A stretch of 64,000 nt of DNA from Frigoribacterium sp. PvP032 (GTDB lineage Bacteria > Actinomycetota > Actinomycetes > Actinomycetales > Microbacteriaceae). Below, in pieces: positions 63,704 through 64,000 of this stretch; within the stretch, counting starts at the first letter, position 1, and each line of letters opens with the position of its first letter. The DNA is taken from contig NZ_JAFIBM010000001.1 in NCBI RefSeq assembly GCF_017833035.1, positions 1,550,001-1,614,000 on the forward strand, in the 5' to 3' direction. A model generated the notes under the pieces. The model was not told where the DNA came from, did no database searches, and worked only from the letters and a program-made list of their open reading frames with translations. The translations under genes were made by a program, and so were the position numbers.

Positions 63704-64000
63704 CTAGCGCGACGGCGGAGGCGGCGGCTGCTCGTCCGAGCGGGCGTCCTCGTCGCGGGCGGCCTGCTCGCGGCCGCTGACGCCGCCCTTCGAGGCGAGC
63801 AGCGTCTGCAGCGAGGCGAGCCGCTCACGGCCGACGTCGCCGAGCTCGCCGGCCTCGACTCGGTCGACGATCTCCCAGTCGTGCGCCTCGGCCAGCGGGA
63901 TCCCGTCGCGCGAGGGCTTCTCGGAGGGGTGGGCGTGCCGCGCGAACGACCGGAGGATGTTCTCCGGGTCGACGTGCCCGAGCCCGAACGATCGGACGCC
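63704..64000 (-). CDS. rsgA: Ribosome small-subunit-dependent GTPase A, C-terminal part (partial)
   Basis: The last 98 codons of a gene whose start lies beyond the window edge. The visible part begins GVRSFGLGHVDPENILRSF, which continues the GTPase G3 DTPGVRSFGL segment of actinobacterial RsgA, and ends in an Arg/Asp/Pro-rich tail (EQPPPPPSR). RsgA is a circularly permuted GTPase checking 30S maturation. In actinobacteria rsgA commonly precedes hisN, as here. The GTPase motifs themselves are outside the window. Confidence 0.8.
   Translation of the reverse strand, partial: GVRSFGLGHVDPENILRSFARHAHPSEKPSRDGIPLAEAHDWEIVDRVEAGELGDVGRERLASLQTLLASKGGVSGREQAARDEDARSDEQPPPPPSR

Overview
The window is a high-GC actinobacterial chromosome segment, most likely from Microbacteriaceae (Frigoribacterium/Curtobacterium/Clavibacter-like; this is an inference from gene order and protein style, not a database result). 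Starts are often GTG, coding sequences are tightly overlapped, and promoters show TAnnnT -10 boxes. There is no prophage, CRISPR array or intact insertion sequence, and no obvious transcription-factor gene.

Region by region: (1) 20-3278, a sugar MFS porter and a BCCT osmolyte carrier. (2) 3615-8450, the core translation/lipid block rpsB-tsf-pyrH-frr-cdsA followed by a DivIVA-domain protein. (3) 8509-16420, cell-envelope and housekeeping genes: a secreted SLT-type protein, a Zn-ribbon protein, an alpha/beta hydrolase, an AI-2E family permease, a long coiled-coil DivIVA protein, a membrane/lipoprotein fusion and a CnoX-like thioredoxin-TPR protein. (4) 16509-21025 (minus), glgE-glgB for alpha-glucan synthesis; glgX lies separately at 31448-33454. 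(5) 21384-24126, three TasA-like exported proteins with their own SipW-type signal peptidase, flanked by two copies of a promoter-leader region. (6) 24528-30616, a peptide ABC importer with a divergently transcribed binding protein. (7) 30635-36691, DUF1294, ybaK, glgX, a cysteine desulfurase, an endonuclease-like protein and a membrane protein. (8) 36669-40603, the conserved prfB-ftsE-ftsX-smpB-ssrA block. (9) 40817-42349, a surface protein with Ig-like repeats and a LAYTG sorting-type tail. (10) 42664-59588, an exopolysaccharide locus: LCP ligase, sugar epimerases, acyltransferase, glycosyltransferases, flippase, polymerase, initiating phospho-sugar transferase, 4,6-dehydratase, a BNR-type secreted protein, a tyrosine phosphatase and a BY-kinase. 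(11) 59778-60201, the 3' tails of two one-carbon detoxification genes (formate and formaldehyde dehydrogenase) left by a deletion. (12) 60331-64000, an MFS exporter, a 49-residue unknown protein, hisN and the end of rsgA, with hairpin and direct repeats between them.

How they work together: the EPS locus contains every step of a Wzx/Wzy pathway. WecA/WbpL-like initiation and PglF-like sugar preparation feed the glycosyltransferases. Wzx flips the unit, Wzy polymerises it, the kinase/phosphatase pair controls chain length, and LCP probably attaches the product to the wall. The most unusual items are the duplicated promoter-leader around the TasA/SipW cassette, the two truncated dehydrogenase tails, the BNR protein translationally coupled inside the kinase/phosphatase operon, and the repeat-filled gaps at 34.8, 62.3 and 63.4-63.7 kb.
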